Assembly (NCBI GenBank): GCA_943372515.1
Contig: CALRYY010000009.1
Span: 1-64,000 of the forward strand
DNA: 64,000 bases
Reading direction: 5' to 3'
Origin: RAM1 sp943372515
GTDB lineage: Bacteria > Pseudomonadota > Gammaproteobacteria > Burkholderiales > Burkholderiaceae_C
The notes under the pieces: model-generated
What the model was told of the DNA's origin: nothing
What the model saw: only the letters and a program-made list of their open reading frames with translations
Databases searched by the model: none
In this document: one piece after another, positions 8,464 through 16,776 of the stretch
How the letters are laid out: the number at the start of each line of letters is the position of its first letter
How positions within the stretch are numbered: the first letter of the stretch is position 1
Made by a program: the position numbers and the translations under genes

Positions 8464-9503
8464 GATTTGGTCCCTTCGCTCTTGCGCAGCTGGGCCAGCA
8501 GGACTTTGGACAGGGCCAGCACCACAAAGGTGATGAAGAACAGCACCAGACCCAGGTAGATCAGCGCTGCCTGATGCAGCCCGCTGGCGGCCTCGGCAAA
8601 CTCGTTGGCCAGTGCCGACGTGATGCTGTTGGCCGCCTGGAACAGGCTCAGCGAATCCAGCTGGTTGAAGTTGCCGATCACGAACGTGACCGCCATGGTT
8701 TCGCCCAGTGCGCGGCCCAGGCCCAGCATGATGCCGCCAACAACGCCGCCTTTGGTGTACGGCAGCACAACCTTGTAGACGACCTCCCAGGTGGTGGAGC
8801 CCAGCGCATAGGCAGACTCCTTGAGCATGGGCGGGGTCACGTCAAACACGTCGCGCATCACCGAGGCAATGAACGGGATGATCATGATGGCCAGGATGAT
8901 GCCGGCCGACAAAATACCGATGCCCACCGGCGGGCCCGACACCAGCGCGCCCAGGAAGGGCACACCGGCAAACAGGCTTTGCAGCGGCTGCTGCACATAG
9001 GTGGCCAGGATGGGGCCGAACACCAGCAGGCCCCACATGCCGTACACGATGGACGGCACAGCAGCCAGCAACTCGATAGCGGTGCCCAGAGGGCGCTTGA
9101 GCCAGGCCGGCGACAGCTCGGTCAGGAACAGCGCGATGCCAAAGCTCACCGGCACCGCGATCAGCAAGGCGATCAGCGACGTGGCGATCGTGCCGTAGAT
9201 CATCACCAGGCCGCCGTACTCGTTGTTGACCGGGTCCCAGACCGTGTTGGTCAGGAAGCCCAGCCCGTACTTGTCGATGGCAGGCCAGGCGCCCACGACC
9301 AGCGACAAAAGGATGCCGAACAGCAACCCCAGCGTGATCAGCGCGGCGCCCTTGGCGGCCCAGCCAAAGACCTTGTCGATCCAGGCGCCCCCGCGCGACG
9401 GCGGAACCGTCGGAGGGACACTCATTTTGCGACTCCGGTTGGCGGCGGAGGAGCTCGCAGCTTTGTCGAATGGGGCCTCATGGGCCGGAAGTGTAGAGGA
9501 CAC
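8460..9503 (-). CDS. pstC: Phosphate ABC transporter permease PstC
   Basis: 347-residue permease partner of PstA, six main helices and the EAA-type loop (ESAYALGSTTWEVVYKVVLPYTKGG). The GTG at 9503 (MSSTLPAHEAP) has GGAGGGG a few bases upstream. An ATG at 9425 (MSVPPTVPPSRGG) also has a well-spaced GGAG, so the start is uncertain by 26 codons; the extra residues are hydrophilic either way. It lies 54 bases downstream of pstS with no terminator between them. Confidence 0.96.
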   Translation of the reverse strand: MSSTLPAHEAPFDKAASSSAANRSRKMSVPPTVPPSRGGAWIDKVFGWAAKGAALITLGLLFGILLSLVVGAWPAIDKYGLGFLTNTVWDPVNNEYGGLVMIYGTIATSLIALLIAVPVSFGIALFLTELSPAWLKRPLGTAIELLAAVPSIVYGMWGLLVFGPILATYVQQPLQSLFAGVPFLGALVSGPPVGIGILSAGIILAIMIIPFIASVMRDVFDVTPPMLKESAYALGSTTWEVVYKVVLPYTKGGVVGGIMLGLGRALGETMAVTFVIGNFNQLDSLSLFQAANSITSALANEFAEAASGLHQAALIYLGLVLFFITFVVLALSKVLLAQLRKSEGTKS

Positions 9504-9557
9504 AAGGCCCCTCCGTTTGTTGTTATGCGCTTCTGGCGGGACGCCGGGATGAGACGA

Positions 9558-10601
9558 TTACTTGAACGCCACGGCCTTGCCGCCGGCGTCCTTGATCTCG
9601 CTCCAGCCCTTTTCGATCTGCGCCTTGACGGCCGGGGGCATGGGCACATAGTCCAGATCATCAGCCGTCTTGTCGCCGTTCTGGTAGGCCCACTGGAAGA
9701 ACTTCAGTGTGGCGGCAGCCTGGGCGGGCTTGTCCTGCACCTTGTGCATCAGGATGAACGTGGCGCCGGTGATGGGCCACGATTCAGCACCAGGCTGGTT
9801 CGTCAGGATCTGGTAGAAGCTCTTGGCCCAGTCGGCACCGGCTGCAGCTGCCTTGAAAGCCTTGTCGTCAGGTGCCACGAAGTTGCCGGCGCTGTTTTGC
9901 ATCAGGGCGTAGGACAGCTTGTTCTGCTTGACGTAGGCGTATTCCAGATAACCGATGGAGTTGGGCAGGCGACCCACAAAGGCGGCGACGCCTTCGTTGC
10001 CCTTGCCGCCGGCACCCACGGGCCAGTTGACAGCGGTGCCCTCACCAACCTTGGCTTTCCACTCGGCATTGACCTTGCTCAGGTAGTTGGTGAACAGGAA
10101 CGTGGTGCCCGATCCGTCGGCGCGGCGCACCGGGGCGATGGCCACGTCGGGCAGGTTCACGCTGGGGTTCAGCGCCTTGATGGCGGGGTCGTTCCACTTG
10201 GCGATCTTGCCCAGGAAAATGTCACCCAGCACCTGGCCGTTCAGGCGCAGCTGGCCGGGGGTGATGCCCTTGATGTTGACCACGGGGATCACGCCACCAA
10301 TGACGGTGGGAAACTGCAGCTGGCCCTTTTTGGCCAGTTCGTCGTCCTTCAGGGGGGCGTCAGACGCGCCGAAATCAACCGTCTTGGCGTCGATCTGGCG
10401 AATGCCGGCGCCGGAGCCGACCGACTGGTAGTTGATCTTGACGCCGGTGGCCTTGTTGTAATCGGCTGCCCACTTGGAATACAGCGGCGCCGGGAAGCTC
10501 GCGCCCGCGCCCGTCACCTCTTGCGCACCGGCAACGCCGGCTGCGGACAGCGCCGCAAAACCCGCCAGGGCCAGGGTGGCAATACGGAAGTTCATGTTCA
10601 T
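9558..10601 (-). CDS. pstS: Phosphate-binding periplasmic protein PstS
   Basis: 347-residue binding protein with a Sec signal peptide (about residues 1-26, cleavage after AGA, before QEVTGAGASFPAPLYSKW). Family motifs are the N-terminal GAGASFPAP loop, SVGSGAGIRQI and VRRADGSGTTFLFTNYLSK, which hold the phosphate oxygens. First gene of the operon; a good AAGGTGA ribosome site precedes the ATG. Pho-box repeats facing this gene lie at 10657-10684 and a TTAAAG -10-like hexamer (plus-strand 10642-10647) sits about ten bases below them, as in PhoB-activated promoters. Confidence 0.98.
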   Translation of the reverse strand: MNMNFRIATLALAGFAALSAAGVAGAQEVTGAGASFPAPLYSKWAADYNKATGVKINYQSVGSGAGIRQIDAKTVDFGASDAPLKDDELAKKGQLQFPTVIGGVIPVVNIKGITPGQLRLNGQVLGDIFLGKIAKWNDPAIKALNPSVNLPDVAIAPVRRADGSGTTFLFTNYLSKVNAEWKAKVGEGTAVNWPVGAGGKGNEGVAAFVGRLPNSIGYLEYAYVKQNKLSYALMQNSAGNFVAPDDKAFKAAAAGADWAKSFYQILTNQPGAESWPITGATFILMHKVQDKPAQAAATLKFFQWAYQNGDKTADDLDYVPMPPAVKAQIEKGWSEIKDAGGKAVAFK

Positions 10602-10656
10602 GAGATCACCTTGAGTTAAGGGGTTGGAGAAGTTGAACGGACTTTAAGAAGCTTTT

Positions 10657-10684
10657 GTGACGGTGCCGTGACAAAAACCATGAC
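10657..10684 (-). promoter_or_regulatory. Pho box (PhoB site) of the pst operon
   Basis: Read on the minus strand toward pstS: GTCAT (10684-10680), GTCAC (10672-10668) and GTCAC (10661-10657), spaced 12 and 11 bases. This matches the PhoB site pattern of GTCAY cores repeated every 11 bases. The intervals are T-rich. A -10-like TTAAAG follows. Confidence 0.88.
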
Positions 10685-10690
10685 AAAGCC

Positions 10691-10717
10691 GTCACAAATA
10701 AGTCATCAAGCCGTCAC
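10691..10717 (+). promoter_or_regulatory. Pho box facing the fasciclin gene
   Basis: Plus-strand GTCAC (10691), GTCAT (10702) and GTCAC (10713), exactly 11 bases apart, i.e. two overlapping Pho boxes. A TACGCT -10-like hexamer (10728-10733) lies ten bases downstream and the fasciclin ATG at 10767. It abuts the oppositely directed Pho box of pstS. Confidence 0.85.
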
Positions 10718-10766
10718 GTAGCGCTCCTACGCTGCGGGTCAATCCCTACAACCACGGAGTAAAACC

Positions 10767-11246
10767 ATGACTATCCGCCGTACCTTGCTTGCCGCGAGCC
10801 TGGCCGTCGCCATCACCGGCTGCGCCACCACCCCCACCCCCGTCTCGGTGGCCGACACCATTGCCGCCAACCCGTCGCTGAGCACGCTCAATGGCCTGGT
10901 GGCCAAGGCTGGCCTGACCGACATGCTCAAGGGCGCCGGCCCCTACACCGTGTTCGCCCCGACCAATGACGCCTTCAAGGCCGTTCCCGCCAAAACCATG
11001 GACGAACTGGGCAAGGACCCGGCCCAGCTGAAGGCCGTGCTGGCCTACCACGTGGTGCCCGCCAAGGTCATGGCCGCCGACGTGAAAAACGGCAAGACCA
11101 AGTCGGCCAACGGCGCAGACCTGAACCTGTCGCGTGCCGGCACGTTTGTGACGGTGGAAGAAGGCATGGTCGAGACGGCTGACATCAGCGCCACCAACGG
11201 CGTGGTGCACACCCTGGACCGCGTGCTGATCCCGCCGAAGCGCTAA
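10767..11246 (+). CDS. Fasciclin (FAS1) domain lipoprotein
   Basis: 159 residues: a lipoprotein signal (LAVAITGC, lipidated Cys19) and one FAS1 domain (about 28-158) with the H1 and H2 boxes YTVFAPTNDAFKAVP and NGVVHTLDRVLIPP. FAS1 domains mediate adhesion or small-ligand and protein binding outside the cell; the exact role here is unknown. It is divergent from pstS and has its own Pho box, so it is probably induced in phosphate starvation. The binding-protein gene follows after 13 bases. Confidence 0.9.
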   Translation: MTIRRTLLAASLAVAITGCATTPTPVSVADTIAANPSLSTLNGLVAKAGLTDMLKGAGPYTVFAPTNDAFKAVPAKTMDELGKDPAQLKAVLAYHVVPAKVMAADVKNGKTKSANGADLNLSRAGTFVTVEEGMVETADISATNGVVHTLDRVLIPPKR

Positions 11247-11259
11247 GCACCGCACCGTC

Positions 11260-12396
11260 ATGACCCTCGCACTCACCTCACCCGGCAGGCGCCGGGTGCT
11301 GGTGGGTGCGGCCGCCTTTGCGGCCGCACCTGCCTTGCTGGCCCAACCGGCTAAAGCCGCTAACCGTAGCGTGCTCGTTGCCCAGATCGTGGACACCTCG
11401 GTCACCCAGCAGGACGTGTCCAAGGACTTCCTGATTGGCTCGCGCGCGGCCTGGCAGGACATCAACCTCAAGGGCGGCCTGCGCGGGCGCCCGGTGCAGC
11501 ATGTTTCCGTGGAAGTGGACGGCACCGCCGCCAGCATGAAGGCTGCAGTGCAGCAGCTGATGGACAACCCGGCCTGCCTGGTGCTGTCGGGCACCGCAGG
11601 CGATCCGGCTGCCGGCCTGCTGGCAGCCGAGCTGCGCCAGCAAGCGGCCACCATCGCCCATGTGGCGCCCTGGCTGCAGAATTCGAGTGTGGAGGTGGAC
11701 GAACGCACCTTCCCGATCTTTGCGGCTCGCCAGGAACAGATTGGCCACGCGCTGCGGTCCCTGACCGTCATGGGCGTGAGCGAAGTGGGCGCGGTGTATG
11801 CATCACAACAGGAATACCAGCTGTACCAGCAGGACCTGGAGCGCATTGCCACCGGCATGAAGCTCAAGCTGCAGTCGTACCGTGCCAATGGCGATCTGGA
11901 CCGTCTGGGCCAGCGCCTGACGCCCGGCACCCCGGCCATCCTGCTGTTTGTGGGTGGCACACCCGAGCTGGTGCAATTCACCCAGGGGCTGGAAAAGCAG
12001 CAGCGCCAACGCTACATCGTGGCCCTGGCTGATGTGAACCTGCAGACCATGACCCAGATGGGTGGCGCTCGCAGCACGCCGGTGATCGCCACCCAGGCCG
12101 TGCCCATGGTGACCGCCAGCCTGCCCGTGGTGCGCAGTTACCGCGAAACCATGGCCCGCCTCTTTGATGAACCACCAGTGTCGCTGAGCCTGGCCGGCTT
12201 TATCGCAGCGCGCTACACCTATGAGGTGCTGCGTGACATGGACGGCGCCATGACCCGCCAGGGCGTTCTGACGGCATTCCAGCGGCGCGACGCGGTGGAC
12301 GTGGGCGGCTACCGGGTGGCGTTCAACCCGCAACGACGCAGCGCGACGTATGTCACGCAAAGCATGCTGACGGTAGACGGGCGAGTCATTGGCTGA
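11260..12396 (+). CDS. Periplasmic ligand-binding protein, branched-chain amino-acid type (Peripla_BP_6)
   Basis: 378 residues. The N-terminus has a Tat-like twin-arginine stretch (SPGRRRVLVGAAAFAAAPALLA, Arg10-12) before a hydrophobic core and an AKA cleavage region. The mature part has the two-lobed type I periplasmic-binding fold: IVDTSVTQQDVSKDFLIGSRAAWQDIN and LVLSGTAGDPAAGLLAAELRQ in lobe 1, SEVGAVYASQQEYQ and AGFIAARYTYEVLRDMDG later. No permease or ATPase lies nearby, so it may be an orphan receptor or serve a distant LivHMGF system. It is only 13 bases after the Pho-regulated fasciclin gene, which suggests co-transcription. Ligand unknown. Confidence 0.78.
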   Translation: MTLALTSPGRRRVLVGAAAFAAAPALLAQPAKAANRSVLVAQIVDTSVTQQDVSKDFLIGSRAAWQDINLKGGLRGRPVQHVSVEVDGTAASMKAAVQQLMDNPACLVLSGTAGDPAAGLLAAELRQQAATIAHVAPWLQNSSVEVDERTFPIFAARQEQIGHALRSLTVMGVSEVGAVYASQQEYQLYQQDLERIATGMKLKLQSYRANGDLDRLGQRLTPGTPAILLFVGGTPELVQFTQGLEKQQRQRYIVALADVNLQTMTQMGGARSTPVIATQAVPMVTASLPVVRSYRETMARLFDEPPVSLSLAGFIAARYTYEVLRDMDGAMTRQGVLTAFQRRDAVDVGGYRVAFNPQRRSATYVTQSMLTVDGRVIG

Positions 12397-12467
12397 AAGA
12401 ACACTTGAAAACGCGCCGAAGGCAGCGAGGTCTTTGCTATGCTGGCCCGCAAACCACCAACTACAGC

Positions 12468-13958
12468 ATGCAAAACGGTACCCGCCTAGCCGCCGTCGAC
12501 CTCGGCTCAAACAGCTTCCGCCTTGAAATCGGCCAGCTCGATCACGGCCAGATCCACCGCACCGAATACCTGAAAGAAACCGTGCGCCAGGGCAACGGCC
12601 TGGACGCCGAGCGCAACCTGACGCCCGAGGCCATGCAGCGCGGCTGGGACTGCCTGGCACGGTTTGGCGAGCGGCTGGCGGGCTTCAAGCGCAGCCAGGT
12701 ACGCGCCGTGGCTACCCAGACCCTGCGCGAAGCCCGCAACCGCGACGAATTCCTGGCGCAGGCCAGCCGCGTGCTGGGCTTTCCCATCGACGTGATCTCA
12801 GGCCGCGAAGAAGCCCGACTGATCTACCAGGGCGTGGCCCACCTGCTGCCCCAAAGCGGCGAGCGCCGCCTGGTGGTGGACATTGGCGGGCGCTCTACTG
12901 AATTGATCCTGGGCCAGGACCTGGACGCGCGGGTGACAGAGAGCTTTCGCGTGGGCAGCGTGGCCTGGTCCATGAAGTATTTTGCCGACGGGCAGTTCAC
13001 CGACGCCTCATTCCGCATGGCCGAAATCGCCGCCAAGGCCGTGCTGGACGAAGCCCTGAACGCCTACCGGCGCGATGCGTGGGACGTCGCCTACGGCTCG
13101 TCGGGCACCATCGGCGCCGTGGGCGACGTACTGGCTGCCGCCGGCTGGCCCACCCAGACAGTGACCCGCGACGGGCTGGACTGGCTGCTGGACCGCCTGC
13201 TGGCCGCCCGCAGCGCCGACCGCGTGCGGCTGGACGGCCTGAAGGAGGACCGCCGCGCCGTGATCGGCGGGGGACTGAGCGTGCTGCGTGCCGTGTTTGA
13301 CCTGCTGGGCGTCGAAGAAATGCAGGCCGCCCAGGGCGCCCTGCGCCACGGCGTGCTGTACGACCTGCTGGACAGGGAGCAAGGCACAACCGACATCCGC
13401 TCCACCACGGTGCAGCGCCTGTCCACCAAATTTGATGTGGATGCCGCCCAGGCCCAGCGCGTGGGCAAGGTCGCCACCACCCTGCTGCGCGGTCTGCGCG
13501 CCGGCGACAGCCCCGCCGAGCTGGAGCGCGCGCAACGCAAGCTGCTGTGGGCCGCCCAGCTGCATGAAATAGGCAGCCTGATATCGCACAGCGACTACCA
13601 CAAGCACGGCGCGTACATCCTGGACAACGCCGACGCGCCGGGTTTTGCCCTGCCCGAGCTGCACCGGCTCAGTCTGTTGGTGCTGGGCCATCGCGGCAAG
13701 CTGCGCAAGCTGGAGGCCGATTTTGAGGACGGCGCCTTTGTCCACCAGCTGCTGGCCCTGCGCGTGGCGGTGATCCTGTGCCATGCGCGGCGCGACCCGG
13801 ACCTCAAGGGGCTGGCCATTGACAGCGACGATGACGCGCGCAGCGTGACGCTGACCACGCGCCACGACTGGGCCACCGCCTACCCACAGTCAGCGCATCT
13901 GCTGCGCGAGGAAGTGGTGGCGTGGCAGAAGACGCCTTGGGGTTTGGTGGTGGGTTAG
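12468..13958 (+). CDS. ppx: Exopolyphosphatase / guanosine pentaphosphatase
   Basis: 496-residue Ppx/GppA enzyme that removes terminal phosphates from polyphosphate (and possibly pppGpp). The actin-like fold is seen in AAVDLGSNSFRLEIG (phosphate loop 1) and DIGGRSTELILG (loop 2), with YGSSGTIGAVGDVLAAAG further on; the C-terminal HD-like helical domain holds HEIGSLISHSDYHKHGAYI. The ATG at 12468 gives the usual family start; an upstream in-frame ATG at 12405 adds unrelated residues. It lies 71 bases after the binding-protein gene and in the same island as ppk, its antagonist. Confidence 0.95.
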   Translation: MQNGTRLAAVDLGSNSFRLEIGQLDHGQIHRTEYLKETVRQGNGLDAERNLTPEAMQRGWDCLARFGERLAGFKRSQVRAVATQTLREARNRDEFLAQASRVLGFPIDVISGREEARLIYQGVAHLLPQSGERRLVVDIGGRSTELILGQDLDARVTESFRVGSVAWSMKYFADGQFTDASFRMAEIAAKAVLDEALNAYRRDAWDVAYGSSGTIGAVGDVLAAAGWPTQTVTRDGLDWLLDRLLAARSADRVRLDGLKEDRRAVIGGGLSVLRAVFDLLGVEEMQAAQGALRHGVLYDLLDREQGTTDIRSTTVQRLSTKFDVDAAQAQRVGKVATTLLRGLRAGDSPAELERAQRKLLWAAQLHEIGSLISHSDYHKHGAYILDNADAPGFALPELHRLSLLVLGHRGKLRKLEADFEDGAFVHQLLALRVAVILCHARRDPDLKGLAIDSDDDARSVTLTTRHDWATAYPQSAHLLREEVVAWQKTPWGLVVG

Positions 13959-13981
13959 CAGCACCGCATTGACGGCGTCCC

Positions 13982-14404
13982 TCAAGCCGCCGCCATCGGC
14001 GCAATACCCCAGACGACCACAACCAGCTGGGCCATGTTCAGCGCAATCCCGGTGACATGCAGCTGGCGAAACCGCGACACGGCAGCCGCATCACCCTGGG
14101 GGATCGTGACCCGCAACGCATCCATGCGCGGGATGATCCACCGGCGCAGACCGAACACAAACGCGGCCACGCCGGCCATGGCCAGCGCATGCGTGGTGCG
14201 GCCCACCCAGGCCTGTCCCAATGCACCCAGGCCGGCCACGATCACGACCAGGGTGTAGTAGATGTGGAACAGCGTCCTGATCACGCGCGCATCCTGCGGC
14301 GTGTCGTGCTTCAGGATCAGAAGCGGCGGTGACGCAAACATGAAAAACACCATGGGCAACAACAACGCCACCGTTGACAGAAGCACTATGGATTTTGAAA
14401 GCAT
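13982..14404 (-). CDS. Small four-helix membrane protein of unknown function
   Basis: 140 residues with four hydrophobic helices (about 5-30, 47-65, 70-90, 115-137). The closing pattern FRQLHVTGIALNMAQLVVVVW resembles the last helix of DUF4149-type proteins (FxxLHxxxxxLNxxxL), and a protein of that kind is encoded at 33616-34041. A good ribosome site (GGAGATC) precedes the ATG. It converges on ppx with 23 bases between them. Function unknown. Confidence 0.75.
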   Translation of the reverse strand: MLSKSIVLLSTVALLLPMVFFMFASPPLLILKHDTPQDARVIRTLFHIYYTLVVIVAGLGALGQAWVGRTTHALAMAGVAAFVFGLRRWIIPRMDALRVTIPQGDAAAVSRFRQLHVTGIALNMAQLVVVVWGIAPMAAA

Positions 14405-14524
14405 CAGGGATCTCCTTGGGTTTGCGCCCCAAAAAGCATGGCCCGGCTCACTGACGGCTGGCTGACTTCACGCGCCTGTCATGGTCGTGCGGTGTACTTC
14501 CCGCATTGACTCAAGGAGCGCGCG

Positions 14525-15085
14525 ATGCTGCTGCAACGAACCGACAAGGCCCGCGATGAACTGCGCCCCGGCATGCGCACCCTGGGTTTGCGCGAGCGCA
14601 GCCTGCTGCTGATGGCCGACGGCAACAAGTCGCTGTTTGACATCAATGCCGTGATGGGCGGGCAGGCCGAGCCCATCGTACTGGACCTGGTGCGCCGGGG
14701 GTATCTGGAGCCGTCCGCGCGCACGGCCGCACCTGCGCCCGCGGCCTTACCCGTGCAACAGCTGGCACCCGCGCCCGCACCGGCACCGGTGCCGGCACCG
14801 GCACCGGCACCAGCGAACTCCGCCGATTCGTTTGAGGGCAAGCGGTCGCTGGCCACCACCCGCATGTTCCTGTTTGACATCTGCGAGCGCATGTTTGCCA
14901 GGCGCGACCCCTTGATGGCCGAGATGTTCCGCGAGGCACTGCGCGCCGCCAAAGACCGTGACTCAATGCTCGCGGCCGGGCGTGACATGCTTGCAGAAAT
15001 TGAAAAAGCCGCCGGCCCCGAGCGCGCTGATTCCATCAGCGAACGCATTGCCATGCTGCTGCCACCCGAGACCGTGGCATCCTGA
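14525..15085 (+). CDS. Hypothetical protein with an Ala-Pro hinge
   Basis: 186 residues not recognised as a named family. The N-terminal ~65 residues (LGLRERSLLLMADGNKSLFDINAVMGG...LVRRGYLEPS) look like a small winged-helix or PilZ-free regulatory module of the kind seen in betaproteobacterial proteins of unknown role. A 30-residue Ala/Pro linker (about 70-98, APAPAPVPAPAP) is encoded by a run of GCACCG/GGCACC hexamers prone to slippage. The C-terminal ~85 residues are helical and charged. AAGGAG lies before the ATG. It converges on the chemoreceptor gene. Confidence 0.7.
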   Translation: MLLQRTDKARDELRPGMRTLGLRERSLLLMADGNKSLFDINAVMGGQAEPIVLDLVRRGYLEPSARTAAPAPAALPVQQLAPAPAPAPVPAPAPAPANSADSFEGKRSLATTRMFLFDICERMFARRDPLMAEMFREALRAAKDRDSMLAAGRDMLAEIEKAAGPERADSISERIAMLLPPETVAS

Positions 15086-15104
15086 ACGGCCTTGGGTTGC
15101 GGCG

Positions 15105-16637
15105 TCAGGCCGGCGCCATGCGAAACACCGCCACCGCCTGCACCAGCCGGCCCGCCTGGGCCTTGAGGCTTTGCGCCGCAGCCGCGCTTTGTTCCACCAG
15201 CGCGGCGTTTTGCTGGGTGGCGACGTCCATCTGGCCCACAGCTTGGTTGACCTGGCCGACACCGGTGCTTTGCTCGTTGCTGGCACTGGATATTTCACCA
15301 ATGATGCCAGTGACCTTCTGGATGGAAGCCACCACCTCGTCCATGATCGTGCCGGCCTCGCCCACCAGGGCCGAGCCCTGCCCCACACGCTGAACGCTGT
15401 CGGCGATCAGCGTCTTGATTTCGCGCGCGGCGTCGGCGCTGCGCCGGGCCAGCGATCGCACCTCGCCCGCCACCACGGCAAAGCCGCGGCCCTGCTCGCC
15501 AGCGCGCGCGGCTTCCACTGCGGCATTCAATGCCAGGATATTGGTCTGAAAGGCAATGCCGTCAATCACGCCGATGATCTCGGACACCCGGCGCGAGCTG
15601 TCGTCTATGCCCTTCATGGTGCTGACCACATCGCCCACCACGCCGCCGCCGCGCACCGCGACTTCGGCCGCACCCTGGGCCAGCTGGCTGGCCTGGCGGG
15701 CGTTGTCTGCATTGGTGCGTACTGTGGTGCTCAGCTGGTCCATGGACGCGGCCGTCTGCTGCAACGCACTGGCCTGCTCTTCGGTGCGACTGGACAAGTC
15801 GAGGTTGCCTTGGGCGATCTGTGCGCTGGCGGTAGCCACGCTGTCCGCGTTTTCGCGCACGTTGGACACCACGCGCACCAGGCTGTCGCGCATGGCCTGC
15901 AGAGCGTGGAGCAACTGTGCCATTTCGTCCTGGCCGCGCACGTCCAGATGCACGCTCAGGTCACCACCCGCCACAGCCTGTGCCGCGGCCACGGCGCGCC
16001 CCAGCGGGCCAGTGATGGTGCGGCTGAACAGCACGCCACCGACGGCACATGCGCAAAACACCAGCGCCATCAGCGCGAGGCTGACCGCCGTGGCCTGGCG
16101 GCCGCTGGCGCCGGCCTGCGCCGCAATGGCGGCGCTTTCGGCGGCTATCTTGCGCCCCACTTCATCCAGCAGGCGTACCGATTCGCGGTCAATGCCGGCC
16201 ACGGCCCTGTCACCGACCTGGGGGTCGAAACGCGCCGCCTTGAATGCTTCAAAAGCCTGGGCGTACCGTTTGCCCATTTGCGCATGCGCCGTGACGAACT
16301 TCTGTGTCAGGGCCTGCGTTTCGCCAGCTGGCAGTGTCGCGGCCAACCGGGCTGCCGCCGCGGCGACGGCCTGCTCGTGCTTGTGGAACGACGTCCAGTA
16401 CTTGTCCAGATCCTGCGGATTCTTGCCGCGCAGCAGCGTGTTTTTCCATTCCTGCACCTGGACCTTGAAGTCCAGCGAGATGCCGGCAGACAGCACCTGC
16501 TGCTCATGCCGGGCCTGCACCTGCACTGCATAGGTGTTCAGGGATTGGTTGAGGCTGTAGATGCCGTAGCAGGCGGCGGCTGCCACCAGCAACAGCGCAA
16601 CAGCAAAGGCCAGTGGAAGTTTGAGGCTGATTTTCAC
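15105..16637 (-). CDS. Methyl-accepting chemotaxis protein
   Basis: 510 residues: TM1 (about 7-28), a periplasmic four-helix-bundle ligand-binding domain, TM2 (about 185-207), HAMP (about 208-260) and a long signalling coiled coil. The hairpin tip GIAFQTNILALNAAVEAARAGEQGRGFAVVAGEVR is the CheA/CheW-binding site (motif at about 365-400), and Gln/Glu pairs such as SSRTEEQASALQQTAASM mark methylation helix 1. The start is GTG at 16637 with AAGGA seven bases upstream. No che genes are nearby, so it is an orphan receptor; ligand unknown. There is no CheR/CheB-tethering pentapeptide (the end is FRMAPA). Confidence 0.95.
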   Translation of the reverse strand: MKISLKLPLAFAVALLLVAAAACYGIYSLNQSLNTYAVQVQARHEQQVLSAGISLDFKVQVQEWKNTLLRGKNPQDLDKYWTSFHKHEQAVAAAAARLAATLPAGETQALTQKFVTAHAQMGKRYAQAFEAFKAARFDPQVGDRAVAGIDRESVRLLDEVGRKIAAESAAIAAQAGASGRQATAVSLALMALVFCACAVGGVLFSRTITGPLGRAVAAAQAVAGGDLSVHLDVRGQDEMAQLLHALQAMRDSLVRVVSNVRENADSVATASAQIAQGNLDLSSRTEEQASALQQTAASMDQLSTTVRTNADNARQASQLAQGAAEVAVRGGGVVGDVVSTMKGIDDSSRRVSEIIGVIDGIAFQTNILALNAAVEAARAGEQGRGFAVVAGEVRSLARRSADAAREIKTLIADSVQRVGQGSALVGEAGTIMDEVVASIQKVTGIIGEISSASNEQSTGVGQVNQAVGQMDVATQQNAALVEQSAAAAQSLKAQAGRLVQAVAVFRMAPA

Positions 16638-16731
16638 GGGGTCCTTGGCAGGCAGATAAAGCTGCCATCCATGATGCTGGCCGCCCCCGTTTTGCGGTCA
16701 ACGGAAATGCCGGGTGTTTTCATCCTTTCTA

Positions 16732-16758
16732 AAACGGTATAAACTGTATAAACCGTTT
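16732..16758 (+). promoter_or_regulatory. Inverted and direct repeat upstream of the RHH-type gene (candidate operator)
   Basis: AAACGGT (16732-16738) and ACCGTTT (16752-16758) form a perfect inverted repeat around AT-rich DNA. Inside it TATAAAC occurs twice, ten bases apart. It sits 18 bases before the ATG of the gene at 16777, next to the AAAAGGA ribosome site. The gene product has a ribbon-helix-helix-like C-terminus, so autoregulation is possible (inference). Confidence 0.5.
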
Positions 16759-16776
16759 ACTCAAAAAGGAAATCTC

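Noticed and set aside
8574..10619. 681-codon open frame on the plus strand
   Set aside because: Antisense to pstC and pstS; no recognisable domain, Gln/His/Arg-rich shadow composition.
14034..14465. Several short frames antisense to the 140-aa membrane protein
   Set aside because: No ribosome sites or hydrophobic pattern; the minus-strand frame has a good start signal and four helices.
14958..16742. 594-codon open frame on the plus strand
   Set aside because: Antisense to the chemoreceptor gene, whose signalling tip is unmistakable.
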